NCBI GenBank assembly: GCA_035541655.1
Contig: DATKMY010000080.1
Span: 1 to 64,000, forward strand
Length of the DNA: 64,000 nt
Origin: CAIWHR01 sp035541655
GTDB lineage: Bacteria; Pseudomonadota; Gammaproteobacteria; Burkholderiales; Casimicrobiaceae
Direction: 5' to 3'
The notes under the pieces are model-generated. The model worked only from the letters and a program-made list of their open reading frames with translations. It had not been told where the DNA came from and ran no database searches. Made by a program: the position numbers and the translations under genes. Position 1 is the first letter of the stretch. Each line of letters starts with the position of its first letter. Of the stretch, positions 47,270 to 56,063 are shown one piece after another.

Positions 47270-48052
47270 TCAGGATTCGAGATACGGCCTGATCCAGCCG
47301 AGCCCTTCGGCGGTCGTCGTCTTCGGCTTGTACTCGCAGCCGATCCAGCCGTCGTATCCGAGGCGATCGACGAATTCGAACAGGAACGGGTAGTTGATCT
47401 CGCCGCTGCCGGGCTCGTTCCGGCCCGGTGTGTCGGCGAGCTGCATGTGCGCGATCTTGGCGAGATGCTTCTCGATCGTCGGCGCGAGGTCGCCCTCCAT
47501 GATCTGCATGTGATAGATGTCGTACTGCAGCGAGAGGTTGTCGGAGCCCACGGCAGCGATCAGATCGATTGCCTGCTTCGAGTGCTTCAGATAGAAACCC
47601 GGCATGTCGCGCGTGTTGATCGGCTCGATCAGCAGCCGGATCCCTGCAGCCTCGAGCTTGGCGGCCGCGAACTTCAGGTTGGCGACGAACGTCTCGTGCA
47701 GCGTCGCGGCATCAGCTCCATGCGGCGCGATGCCGGCGAGACAGTTGACGCGCTTGCAGCCGAGCGCGGTCGCGTAGTCGATCGCGCGGGCGACGCTGTC
47801 CTGGAATTCGCCGACGCGATCCGGCAGGCACGCGATTCCGCGCTCGCCCTTCGCCCAGTCGCCCGGCGGGAGGTTGTGCAGCACCTGCGCGAGCTTGTGC
47901 GCGGCGAGGCGCTCGGCAAGCTGCTCTTTGGGATGGGGATAGGGGAACAGATACTCGACCCCCTTGAATCCGGCCTTCGCCGCCGCGCCGAAGCGGTCGA
48001 GAAAGTCGAGCTCGTTCCACAGCATCGTCAGATTTGCCGCGAACTTCGGCAT
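47270..48052 (-). CDS. Hydroxypyruvate isomerase-family protein (Hyi/OtnI type)
   Basis: 260 aa xylose-isomerase-like TIM barrel. FAANLTMLWNELDFLDRF at the N-terminus, LLIEPINTRDMPGFYLKH with a metal-binding Glu, LQYDIYHMQIMEGD and GWIGCEYKP with the second Glu fit Hyi and the 2-oxo-tetronate isomerase OtnI. It has a GGAGGAA ribosome site and follows the aldolase gene by 14 bases; it is the last gene of the minus-strand sugar-acid operon. Confidence 0.9.
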   Translation of the reverse strand: MPKFAANLTMLWNELDFLDRFGAAAKAGFKGVEYLFPYPHPKEQLAERLAAHKLAQVLHNLPPGDWAKGERGIACLPDRVGEFQDSVARAIDYATALGCKRVNCLAGIAPHGADAATLHETFVANLKFAAAKLEAAGIRLLIEPINTRDMPGFYLKHSKQAIDLIAAVGSDNLSLQYDIYHMQIMEGDLAPTIEKHLAKIAHMQLADTPGRNEPGSGEINYPFLFEFVDRLGYDGWIGCEYKPKTTTAEGLGWIRPYLES

Positions 48053-48066
48053 GGCGCTTCCTCCGC

Positions 48067-48831
48067 TCAGCTCTTGAAGCGGGCACAAAGCGCTTCGGAT
48101 CCGCCCCTGAGGATTCCGAGGTCCGAGCCCACGGCGGTGAACAGCGTTCCGGCCTCGATGTAACGGCGCGCCAGCTTCTCGTCCGGCGTGAGGATTCCCG
48201 GCGCCTTCCCGCACGCCTTGATCCGCTTGATCGCGTCGGCGATCGCGCCCACGACTTCCGGATGCCCCTGATCGTTGAGATGCCCGAGGCCGGCCGACAG
48301 ATCCCCCGGGCCGATGAACACGCCGTCGACCCCCTCGACGTTCGCGATCGCCTCGAGATTGTCGAGCGAATACCGCGTCTCGACCTGCACGAGCACGCAG
48401 AGCTCCTCCTCGTAGCGCTTGAAATATTCCTTCACGCGGCCGAATCGGGTTGCCCGCGAGGACCCCGCGAAGCCGCGCACGCCCTTCGGCGGATAGCGCG
48501 TCGCCGCAACGGCCTTCTGCGCCTCCTCCTCGGTCTGCACGTACGGGATCAGCAGCGTCTGCGCGCCGATGTCGAGGAAGCGCTTGATCATCACCGTGTC
48601 GTTCCACGGCGGGCGCACGATCGGGTGCGCGGTGCCCCCCGTTGCCGCCTGGAGCTGGCTGTGAACCATCGGCAGCTCGTTCGGCGAGTGCTCGGTGTCG
48701 AGCAGCAGCCAGTCGTAGCCCGAGCCCGCGAGGATCTCCACCGTCACGTGGCTCGAGAGGCTCGACCACAGGCCGATCTGCTGCCGGCCCGCCTTGATGC
48801 CGCGCTTGAACGAATTCGGAGGAAGGTCCAT
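48067..48831 (-). CDS. HpcH/HpaI-type class II aldolase
   Basis: 254 aa. WLLLDTEHSPNE (with the catalytic His), IVRPPWND (with the Arg), VQVETRYSLDNLEAIA and VDGVFIGPGDLSAGLG are hallmarks of metal-dependent aldolases such as GarL, HpaI and RhmA. They split 2-keto-3-deoxy sugar acids to pyruvate plus an aldehyde. The preceding dehydratase would supply such a substrate. A GGAAGG-rich stretch lies before the ATG (minus strand), but spacing is uncertain. Confidence 0.92.
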   Translation of the reverse strand: MDLPPNSFKRGIKAGRQQIGLWSSLSSHVTVEILAGSGYDWLLLDTEHSPNELPMVHSQLQAATGGTAHPIVRPPWNDTVMIKRFLDIGAQTLLIPYVQTEEEAQKAVAATRYPPKGVRGFAGSSRATRFGRVKEYFKRYEEELCVLVQVETRYSLDNLEAIANVEGVDGVFIGPGDLSAGLGHLNDQGHPEVVGAIADAIKRIKACGKAPGILTPDEKLARRYIEAGTLFTAVGSDLGILRGGSEALCARFKS

Positions 48832-48848
48832 GGTCGCTCGCCCTCTGT

Positions 48849-50573
48849 TCAGTGGATCTCGGGATCGGCGATCGGCTCGCCGCGCTCGAGAATGTCGAAG
48901 TCGCAGCCTTCGTTCGCCTGCCGCGTGTGCTGGGCGAAGATCGCGCCGAATCCGCGCGCGTAGCGCGGCGGCGGCGCTCGCCATGCCGCGCGGCGCCGCG
49001 CAAGCTCGTCGTCGCTCACCTTCAGAGTGAGCCGGCGTGCCGGGATGTCGATCTCGATCGTATCGCCGCTCTGCACCAGCGCGAGCGGGCCGCCGACGAA
49101 GGACTCCGGCGCGACGTGCAGCACGCACGCGCCGTAGCTCGTTCCGCTCATTCGCGCGTCCGAGATCCGCAGCATGTCGCGCACACCCTTCTTCAGCAGC
49201 TTCTTCGGGATCGGCAGCTGTCCCCATTCCGGCATGCCGGGCGCGCCCAGGGGGCCGGCGTTCTTCAGCACGAGCACCGAATTCTCGTCGACGTGGAGAT
49301 CGGGATCGTCGACGCGCTTCGCCATGTCGTTGTAGTCGGCGAAGACGACGGCCTTGCCCGAATGACGATGCAGCCGCGGCTCCGCAGCCGGCGGCTTGAT
49401 GACGGCGCCGTCGGGCGCGAGGTTGCCGCGCAGCACCGCGAGGCTGTCCCTCGCGACGAGCGGCGAGGCGAGCGGCAGTATCACGTCGTCGGCGAAGACC
49501 TTCGCGCCGGCGATGTTCTCGCCGAGCGTCTTGCCGTTGACGGTCATCGCGTCGCGATGCAGCAGCTCGCCCAGCCGTTCGAGCAGCGCGCGCAGGCCCC
49601 CGGCATAGTAGAAGTCTTCCATCAGGTACTTGCCCGACGGACGAATGTTCGCGATCAGCGGAGTCTTCCGCGCGATCGCGTCGAATTGATCGAGATCGAG
49701 GCGCACGCCGGCGCGGCGCGCCATCGCGATCAGATGAACGACGGCGTTGGTCGAGCCGCCGAGCGCAAGAACGGTCGTCACCGCGTTGGCGAACGAGTGC
49801 GCAGTCAGGAAGTCGGAAGGCTTCAGGTCAGCCCAGACCATCTCGACGATCCGCTGCCCCGCTTTCGCGGCCATCGTCGCATGCCTCGAATCGGGAGCGG
49901 GAATCGATGCGGCTCCAGGCAGCGTGAAGCCGAGGGCTTCCGCCGCGCTCGTCATCGTCGAGGCCGTGCCCATCGTCATGCAATGGCCGGGGGAGCGTGA
50001 GATGCCCTGCTCGATCTCCCGCCACTCGGCCTCGGTGATGTTGCCGGCGCGAAGCTCCGCCCAGTACTTCCACGTGTCGCTGCCCGAGCCGAGCGTCACG
50101 TCGCGCCAGTTGCCGCGCAGCATCGGTCCGGCCGGCATGTAGATCGCCGGCAGGTTCATCGTCGTCGCGCCCATGATGAGCGCGGGCGTGGTCTTGTCGC
50201 AGCCACCCATCAGCACCGCGCCGTCGACCGGATAAGAGCGCAGCAGCTCCTCCGTCTCCATCGCGAGGAAGTTCCGGTAGAGCATCGTCGTCGGCTTCTG
50301 GAACGGCTCCGCGAGCGACATCGCCGGCAGCTCGAGCGGAAATCCGCCTGCCTGCCAGACGCCGCGCTTCACCTCCTCGACGCGGTCCTTGAAGTGCGAG
50401 TGGCACGAGTTGATGTCGCTCCACGTGTTGACGATCGCGATCACGGGCTTGCCCGCGTAATCGCCGCGGTCGTAGCCCATCTGCGCAGCGCGCGAGCGAT
50501 GACCGAACGAGCGCAGGTCCTCGGCGCCGAACCAGCGGTGGCTGCGGAGCTCTTCGGGCGTCCTGCGGGTCAT
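48849..50573 (-). CDS. IlvD/Edd-family sugar-acid dehydratase
   Basis: 574 aa Fe-S dehydratase. NTWSDINSCHSHFKDR, MGGCDKTTPALIMGA, the PGHCMTMGTASTM region, and SDARMSGTSYGACVLHVAPE carry the cluster cysteines and active-site residues. The N-terminus (LRSHRWFGAEDLRSFGHRSR) is of the sugar-acid (arabonate/xylonate) type rather than the branched-chain amino-acid IlvD type. ATG at 50573 is preferred to a TTG four codons upstream. It begins four bases after the uronate dehydrogenase stop. Confidence 0.92.
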   Translation of the reverse strand: MTRRTPEELRSHRWFGAEDLRSFGHRSRAAQMGYDRGDYAGKPVIAIVNTWSDINSCHSHFKDRVEEVKRGVWQAGGFPLELPAMSLAEPFQKPTTMLYRNFLAMETEELLRSYPVDGAVLMGGCDKTTPALIMGATTMNLPAIYMPAGPMLRGNWRDVTLGSGSDTWKYWAELRAGNITEAEWREIEQGISRSPGHCMTMGTASTMTSAAEALGFTLPGAASIPAPDSRHATMAAKAGQRIVEMVWADLKPSDFLTAHSFANAVTTVLALGGSTNAVVHLIAMARRAGVRLDLDQFDAIARKTPLIANIRPSGKYLMEDFYYAGGLRALLERLGELLHRDAMTVNGKTLGENIAGAKVFADDVILPLASPLVARDSLAVLRGNLAPDGAVIKPPAAEPRLHRHSGKAVVFADYNDMAKRVDDPDLHVDENSVLVLKNAGPLGAPGMPEWGQLPIPKKLLKKGVRDMLRISDARMSGTSYGACVLHVAPESFVGGPLALVQSGDTIEIDIPARRLTLKVSDDELARRRAAWRAPPPRYARGFGAIFAQHTRQANEGCDFDILERGEPIADPEIH

Positions 50574-50577
50574 CGCT

Positions 50578-51396
50578 CTATGCAAGCCCGCCCGGACGCT
50601 TGTCCTTCGGCGTGTAGTCCTGCGTGACGAAGCCCCCGCCCTGGAAGCGCTGCGCGGTCGGGTCGAGCGGGTTCTTCTGCGTGAGGATTTCGGCCGCGTA
50701 GATTTCGGCGTCCTGCTTCGGCGCGTAGCCGAGCTTCGCCTCGTCTTCGCCGAAGTTCCAGTAGCGCCGCGTGTTGTTCGAGATTCCCCACACGGCGAGG
50801 TAGCCGACGTCGGGGACGGTCAGGCAGCGGTCGATCATGTGGAAGAAGTCGTCGTGCCCGAACCACGTGCTCAGATGCCGGAACTCCATCGGCCGCGGCA
50901 GGCAGCTCCCGATCCGGATGCTCACGCCCTCGATGCCGTGCTTGTCCCAGTACATCCGCGTCATCTCCTCGCCCCAGACCTTCGAGAGGCCGTAGAAGCC
51001 GTCGGGGCGGAAAGCGCATCGGGGGTCGAGCTTGTCATCGACGGAATACATGCCGAACGCATGATTCGAGCTCGCGAACACGACGCGCTTCACGCGATGG
51101 CGGCGCGCGCCTTCGTAGAGCTCGTAGAGCCCGCGCAGGTTGTTCTCGATGACCTCGGGGAGCGGCCGCTCGACGCTGGTCCCGGCAAGGTGGATGACCA
51201 CGTCGACCCCCTCGAGCACGCGATCGACGACCGAGCGCTCGCGCAGGTCGCCGAAGCAGACGTCCTCGCCTTCGACGAGCGGCGTCAGAGGCTTGGAGCC
51301 GCCCGCGGAGCGCAGATCGACACGCCGCCGCAGAAGCTCCGCGCGCAGCACCGTCCCGAGTTGCCCGCGAGCGCCCGTCAACGCCACTTTCGTCAT
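50578..51396 (-). CDS. udh: NAD-dependent epimerase/dehydratase, probable uronate dehydrogenase
   Basis: 272 aa short-chain dehydrogenase. The NAD loop is TGARGQLGTVL; FASSNHAFGMY and FYGLSKVWGEEMTRMYWDK give the catalytic Ser and YxxxK; IRIGSCLPRP and STWFGHDDFFHMI are shared with hexuronate dehydrogenase (Udh), which oxidises galacturonate or glucuronate to the aldarolactone. ATG at 51396 follows GGAGA. First gene of a four-gene operon udh-dehydratase-aldolase-Hyi. Substrate not proven. Confidence 0.75.
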   Translation of the reverse strand: MTKVALTGARGQLGTVLRAELLRRRVDLRSAGGSKPLTPLVEGEDVCFGDLRERSVVDRVLEGVDVVIHLAGTSVERPLPEVIENNLRGLYELYEGARRHRVKRVVFASSNHAFGMYSVDDKLDPRCAFRPDGFYGLSKVWGEEMTRMYWDKHGIEGVSIRIGSCLPRPMEFRHLSTWFGHDDFFHMIDRCLTVPDVGYLAVWGISNNTRRYWNFGEDEAKLGYAPKQDAEIYAAEILTQKNPLDPTAQRFQGGGFVTQDYTPKDKRPGGLA

Positions 51397-51511
51397 TCGA
51401 TTCGTCTCCGTCGCCGGTGACGGCGAAAGCGGCGATTGTAGCGCGGTCGTCATCCCCGCGCCGTTGCGGTCGGCCCGGCACGCCCGCTCTCGAGGCGACG
51501 GCGGCGCCTGC

Positions 51512-51517
51512 TAGAAT
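51512..51517 (+). promoter_or_regulatory. Candidate -10 of the fbaB gene
   Basis: TAGAAT in the form GCTAGAATTCGCC, about 93 bases before the aldolase start. GCTAGAAT also occurs before the alpha/beta hydrolase (55136-55143) and, on the minus strand, before aroE (56986-56993), so it looks like the common -10 form in this genome. Confidence 0.4.
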
Positions 51518-51609
51518 TCGCCTCGCTTGCAGGGATCGACGCGGAGTCCGCATGCGGCCAGCGGCCGGGCGTTTCGCTTCGGACCCCGTCCCCACACCGG
51601 AGGTATCAC

Positions 51610-52629
51610 ATGTCGCATGCAGAAATGGACAAGACCGTCGCCGAGTTGACGGCGCCGGGCAAAGGCATCCTGGCAGCCGACGAGAGCGGCGGGACGATCG
51701 AGAAGCGCTTCAAGACGATCAACGTGACGTCGACCGAGGAATCGCGGCGCGACTATCGCGAGCTGCTGTTCTCCGCGTCCGGGCTCGCCTCGTTCATCAG
51801 CGGCGTCATCCTGTACGAGGAAACGCTCAAGCAGAAGAGTGCCGCGGGCGCGCCGCTGACTTCGCTGCTGAGCGCGCAGGGGATGGTGCCCGGGATCAAG
51901 GTCGACAAGGGCACAGTCGCGTTGCCGCGATTTCCGGGCGAGAAGCTGACGCAGGGTCTCGACGGGCTCGCCGAGCGCCTCACCGAATACAAGAAGCTCG
52001 GCGCGCGGTTCGCGAAGTGGCGCGCCGTCATCGACGTCGCTCCCGGAATCCCGACGGCGCAGGCGATCGCCGCCAACGCACACGCGCTCGCGCGCTACGC
52101 CGCGCTTTGCCAGGACCAGGGCATCGTCCCCATCGTCGAGCCCGAGGTGCTGATGGACGGCGATCACGGAATCGAGACCGCCGCCAGGGTGACCGACGAG
52201 GTGCTGCATACCGTGTTCGACGCGCTGCATCGCCAGAGAGTCACGCTCGAGCACATGATCCTCAAGCCGAACATGGTGGTGCCGGGACTCAAGTGCGCGC
52301 AGCAGGCTTCCGCCGAAGAAGTCGGGCGTGCGACGCTCGCATGTCTGCTGCGCAACGTGCCTGCGGCGGTGCCCGGCATCTTCTTCCTCTCGGGCGGAAT
52401 GAGCGACGAGACGGCCACCGCGAACCTGAACGCGATGAACGTGGTCGCGCCGAAGCGACCCTGGGTCCTGAGTTTTTCGTATGGACGCGCGCTGCAGCAC
52501 GCTGCGCTCGAGGCATGGCGCGGAGCAGCCGACAAGAAAGCGCTTGCGCAGCAGGCTCTGCTGAAGCGTGCGCGCCTGAACGGCGCGGCGCGCGAGGGCA
52601 AGTACACGCCAGCAATGGAAGCCGCGTGA
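51610..52629 (+). CDS. Class I fructose-bisphosphate aldolase
   Basis: 339 aa glycolytic/gluconeogenic aldolase of the animal-type class I family, not the metal-dependent FbaA. GKGILAADESGGTIEKRF at the N-terminus and the Schiff-base Lys in HMILKPNMVVPG are diagnostic; SFSYGRALQHAALEAWRG near the end also fits. The ribosome site GGAGGT at 51598-51603 is nearly perfect. Divergent from udh. Confidence 0.96.
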   Translation: MSHAEMDKTVAELTAPGKGILAADESGGTIEKRFKTINVTSTEESRRDYRELLFSASGLASFISGVILYEETLKQKSAAGAPLTSLLSAQGMVPGIKVDKGTVALPRFPGEKLTQGLDGLAERLTEYKKLGARFAKWRAVIDVAPGIPTAQAIAANAHALARYAALCQDQGIVPIVEPEVLMDGDHGIETAARVTDEVLHTVFDALHRQRVTLEHMILKPNMVVPGLKCAQQASAEEVGRATLACLLRNVPAAVPGIFFLSGGMSDETATANLNAMNVVAPKRPWVLSFSYGRALQHAALEAWRGAADKKALAQQALLKRARLNGAAREGKYTPAMEAA

Positions 52630-52981
52630 GGTAGCGTTCGGTCTCCGGCGGCGCGTCGCGGCGTTTGTCCGCTGCGGGCGCCTGCCGTCGTTGCTCGCCG
52701 GCCGGTGCGTACTTTCCGCGTGCGGCCGGTGCCGGTAAAGGGCGGCAACGTGCGTCCGCTGCACTTGTACCCGGCGGGGGCGGTACGGGGCCCGCAGCTG
52801 CGGCACAGCTCGCGAAACCGGCAGCGTCCGGCGCGGCGAGCCGTCAAGGCGTCTTCGAGTCGATCCGCTTGCGTCGGAAGTGTCCGACAGGCGAAAGGAG
52901 CCGCTGCCGACGCCGCTGCGCCGGAGCGACGGCTAGAGTTGCGCCCATGTTCGAAGCCCCTGTCGAAGTAGCGCCGATCCG
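52630..52981. other. Intergenic stretch, 352 bases
   Basis: GC-rich, between the aldolase and the repeat-bearing hydrolase. Open frames here have no recognisable protein. The only signal is TAGAGT at 52934-52939 (GCTAGAGTTGCG), a possible -10 about 43 bases before the next ATG. Confidence 0.5.
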
Positions 52982-55012
52982 ATGACCACCACGCTCGCGG
53001 GCCGCCGTGTCTTGATCGCAGCCGCGCTCTTTCTGATGTTCCTTTCGCGAGCGCTCGCGCAGAGCGCCGACGCGTCGGTGCTTCAACCGCTGCCGTTGCC
53101 GGGGCCGTATCCGGTCGGCTGCAGCAACGTCTCGCAGGACTTCGGCCGGGTCGCGCCAGGCGAGGACGCGCAGGCTTATTGGGAAGCGCAACCGCGCGGC
53201 GACGGCTCGCCACGGACGATCGCCGACCTCCTGTCGGATCCGGCGAACACGCTGGGCGTGAGTGTGACGGCGGGCGCTGACAGCGACGTCTTCGGTTCCT
53301 ATGCGGCGCGCACCCTGCAGTTCACGGTGCTCGTCTGCTACCCGACCACGGCGGAGAATTCGCGTCCCGACTATCTCCTCTCTTCCGGGCGCGTCGTCCC
53401 GCATATGCAGCGCGGGTCCGAGGCGCCGCTCTTCGCGGCAGCGGAGGCGCGGTATCCGCTGCTTCTGTTTTCGCACGGCTACGGCGGCAGCCCGCTCTCC
53501 GACGAATATCTGCTGCCGCTCACGGTTCTCGCGAGCTACGGCTACGTCGTCGCCGCGCCCTTCCACGGCGACTGGCAATACACCAATCTCGACCTCGCGA
53601 GCTTCGCGGACGTCGTCAACCTGATCGCGCACCTGCGCGACTTCCTCGCGATGCAGGCGCTGCGTCCGCTCGCGCTGTCGGCGGCGATAGACCTGCTGCT
53701 CGACGACCCGCAATGGAGCGCGAACGTCGATCCGGGCCGGATCGGCGCCTTTGGCGCGAGCATGGGCGGCGAGTCGATCATGCTGATGGCAGGGGCGGGC
53801 CTCACGACGTCGCTGGGGCTTTCGTGGACGCAGATCGAGAAGGACGCGCGCCTCAGGATGGGTGTCAGCTACATCCCGTACTTCGGGCAGTACATCTTCC
53901 CGGCGTTCGGCCGCGACCAGCGCGGGCTAGACTCTGTCGCATTGCCGTTCATGGCGATCAGCGGGACGGCCGACACGACGGCACCGATCGCGCTGACGTT
54001 CGAGGGCGTCTCGCTGCTCGGCGGGACGCGCGAGCTCGTCGCGCTGAACGGCGTCACCCACCATTTCGACGTTCCGTCGACGAACGACATTTTCACGTGG
54101 ACGCTCACGTTTCTCGACGCCGAGCTGCGCGGCAACGCGGCATCGAAGCAGCAATTGGCGCAGGCGACGAATGTCGCCGGCGGCGGCGACGACCATGTGC
54201 TGATTCCGTACAACGGACCGGTCGCTTCGACGACGCTCAACTTCAGCGGGTTGTGGTGGGGTGCCCCCGCGGGCGCGGAGGCGGGCTGGGCGCTCAACGT
54301 CTGGCACGAGGGCAATGTGATCGTCGCCGGCTGGAACACGTACGATCCCGACGGCAACGCGTGGTGGCTGTCGATGGCCGCCTCCGAGATCGCGCCCGAC
54401 ACCTATTCGGGGACGTTCTACGAAACGCGCGGTCCGGCGTTCAACGCACCCTTCGACCCCGGCCAGGTGACGAACACGGCCGTGGGCACGGGGACGCTCG
54501 CGTTCAGCGACTCGGGATCCGGGACGTTCTCGTACACCCTGAACGGAGTGACGCAGTCGAAGCCGATCACGAGGTTCGTCTTTGCCGCGCCGGTGCCCCT
54601 CTGCACGTTCGCGTCGGGAATTCCGCCGGCGCAGGCAACCAACTACCAGGGCCTGTGGTGGGGCGCACCGGGTTCGCAGACGGGCTGGAGCCTGTCGCTT
54701 GCGCATCAGGGCGGCACGCTCGTCGTCGACTGGTTCACGAACGATGCCGACGGACGGCCTACATGGCTTTCGGCGGCGCTCTCCAACGTCTTCGGCACGA
54801 CCTACGCTGGCGCGCTGATGCGGTCGACAGGCCCGGCGTGGAACGCGACGCCGTTCGATCCGGGCAAGGTGGCGCCGTCGACGGTCGGCACGGCGAGCCT
54901 GACGTTCGCCGACGGCGACAACGCGACCTTCACCTACTCGATCGGCGCCCTGACGCAGACGAGCGCGATCACGCGGTTCGTGTTCGTCGCGCCGGGCACG
55001 TTGTGCCAGTAG
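52982..55012 (+). CDS. Secreted alpha/beta hydrolase with two C-terminal repeats
   Basis: 676 aa. Signal peptide ends near residue 27 (SRALAQSAD). Residues about 110-385 are an alpha/beta hydrolase like PAF-acetylhydrolases and dienelactone hydrolases: HGYGG oxyanion loop (165-169), nucleophile Ser260 in GASMGG, Asp331 in SGTADTTAP, and His360/361 in GVTHHFD. Then come two copies of a unit of about 115 residues (420-534 and 553-668), each starting with GLWWGAP, then W..Y/ND.DG..WWLS or TWLS, a GTGTL/GTASL strand and ending ITRFVF. The repeat is found at the ends of many secreted betaproteobacterial proteins; its role is unknown. Esterase activity is likely, substrate unknown. Confidence 0.85.
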   Translation: MTTTLAGRRVLIAAALFLMFLSRALAQSADASVLQPLPLPGPYPVGCSNVSQDFGRVAPGEDAQAYWEAQPRGDGSPRTIADLLSDPANTLGVSVTAGADSDVFGSYAARTLQFTVLVCYPTTAENSRPDYLLSSGRVVPHMQRGSEAPLFAAAEARYPLLLFSHGYGGSPLSDEYLLPLTVLASYGYVVAAPFHGDWQYTNLDLASFADVVNLIAHLRDFLAMQALRPLALSAAIDLLLDDPQWSANVDPGRIGAFGASMGGESIMLMAGAGLTTSLGLSWTQIEKDARLRMGVSYIPYFGQYIFPAFGRDQRGLDSVALPFMAISGTADTTAPIALTFEGVSLLGGTRELVALNGVTHHFDVPSTNDIFTWTLTFLDAELRGNAASKQQLAQATNVAGGGDDHVLIPYNGPVASTTLNFSGLWWGAPAGAEAGWALNVWHEGNVIVAGWNTYDPDGNAWWLSMAASEIAPDTYSGTFYETRGPAFNAPFDPGQVTNTAVGTGTLAFSDSGSGTFSYTLNGVTQSKPITRFVFAAPVPLCTFASGIPPAQATNYQGLWWGAPGSQTGWSLSLAHQGGTLVVDWFTNDADGRPTWLSAALSNVFGTTYAGALMRSTGPAWNATPFDPGKVAPSTVGTASLTFADGDNATFTYSIGALTQTSAITRFVFVAPGTLCQ

Positions 55013-55026
55013 TGCCGCCCGACGCG

Positions 55027-55049
55027 GATTGTCAACTTCGTTGACAATC
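55027..55049 (+). repeat. Inverted repeat GATTGTCAA-CTTCG-TTGACAATC
   Basis: Perfect nine-base-pair arms around CTTCG, 15 bases after the hydrolase stop. The arms are AT-rich, unlike the surrounding DNA, and no T tract follows. It could be an mRNA-end hairpin or an operator for a GntR-like regulator of the downstream hydrolase. Confidence 0.55.
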
Positions 55050-55137
55050 TCTGGGATGCTCCGTGCGTCGCTCGCGCCGGACATGGGATCCGACCCGGGA
55101 TCGACGACGCCGACCCACGCCCGAGGACGGCCGCAGC

Positions 55138-55143
55138 TAGAAT
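55138..55143 (+). promoter_or_regulatory. Candidate -10 before the alpha/beta hydrolase gene
   Basis: TAGAAT within GCTAGAATACGGCG, 85-90 bases before the start codon and 89 bases after the inverted repeat at 55027-55049. No -35 recognised. Confidence 0.35.
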
Positions 55144-55227
55144 ACGGCGCCTCGAGACCGGCCGGGCTGGCGTGAAAGGCCGGCTCCATGGCACCGGGAT
55201 TCGCAAGGCCAATTGGGAGCAGTCCTC

Positions 55228-55986
55228 GTGCACTTCGTGTCTCTCCGCAGCGGGCGTGTCGAATGCCAGATCGTCGGCCACGACGAAGCGGCGCCCACAA
55301 TCGTGTTCCTGCACGAAGGCCTGGGCTCGATCGCGATGTGGAGGGATTTCCCGGCGCGAATCGCTGCGGCGGTCGGCTGCAACGCGCTCGTGTACTCGCG
55401 CTTCGGTCACGGCAACTCGGACAGCCTGCTATCGCCGCATCGCCCGGATTTCATGCACGAGGAGGCTCTGACCGTCCTGCCCGAGCTGCTCGATCGCACC
55501 GCGGTGACGAGCCCGATTCTGCTCGGGCACAGCACCGGCGCGTCGATCGCGTTGATCCATGCGGGCGGAGCGAACCGGCCCGTGGCGGGTGTCATCGCGA
55601 TGGCGCCGCACGTGATGGTCGAGGACCTGACGCTTTCCGGCATCGCGGAGGCGCAAGGCGCCTATCGAACGACCGCAATGCGCAGCAAGCTCGCGAAACA
55701 CCACGCCGATCCCGATTCCGTCTTCGAGAGCTGGACGTCGATCTGGCTCGACCCCGCGTTCCGCGATTGGAACATCGAAGCGTACGTGGCGCGGATCTCG
55801 TGCCCGATCCTGGCAATCCAGGGAGTCGACGACGAATACGGGACGATGGCCCATCTCGATCGCATCGCAGCCAGCGTGCGCGACACGGAGCTTCTGAAGC
55901 TCGCCGCCTGCGGCCATTCGCCGCATCGCGATCAGCCCGAGGCAGTGCAGGCGGCGATTCTCCGCTTCATCGCGCGCGTCCGCTGA
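55228..55986 (+). CDS. Alpha/beta hydrolase
   Basis: 252 aa cytoplasmic hydrolase without a signal peptide. The oxyanion segment is FLHEGLGS, the nucleophile elbow is LLGHSTGAS, Asp lies in AIQGVDDEYG and His in ACGHSPHRDQPE, a complete catalytic triad. I place the start at GTG 55228, eight bases after GGGAG; TTG at 55213 would use the ribosome site itself as codons. Substrate unknown. Confidence 0.85.
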   Translation: MHFVSLRSGRVECQIVGHDEAAPTIVFLHEGLGSIAMWRDFPARIAAAVGCNALVYSRFGHGNSDSLLSPHRPDFMHEEALTVLPELLDRTAVTSPILLGHSTGASIALIHAGGANRPVAGVIAMAPHVMVEDLTLSGIAEAQGAYRTTAMRSKLAKHHADPDSVFESWTSIWLDPAFRDWNIEAYVARISCPILAIQGVDDEYGTMAHLDRIAASVRDTELLKLAACGHSPHRDQPEAVQAAILRFIARVR

Positions 55987-56063
55987 CGACGCGGACAGCG
56001 CGGCTCGCCGCGTACGGCGCTGCGCGCGAGCGCCGATCCATCGGCACTCGCCCCCCGCGCGTT

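Noticed and set aside
52705..52971. 89-codon frame before the repeat-bearing hydrolase
   Set aside because: Arg/Ser-rich composition without any motif; typical random frame in GC-rich spacer.
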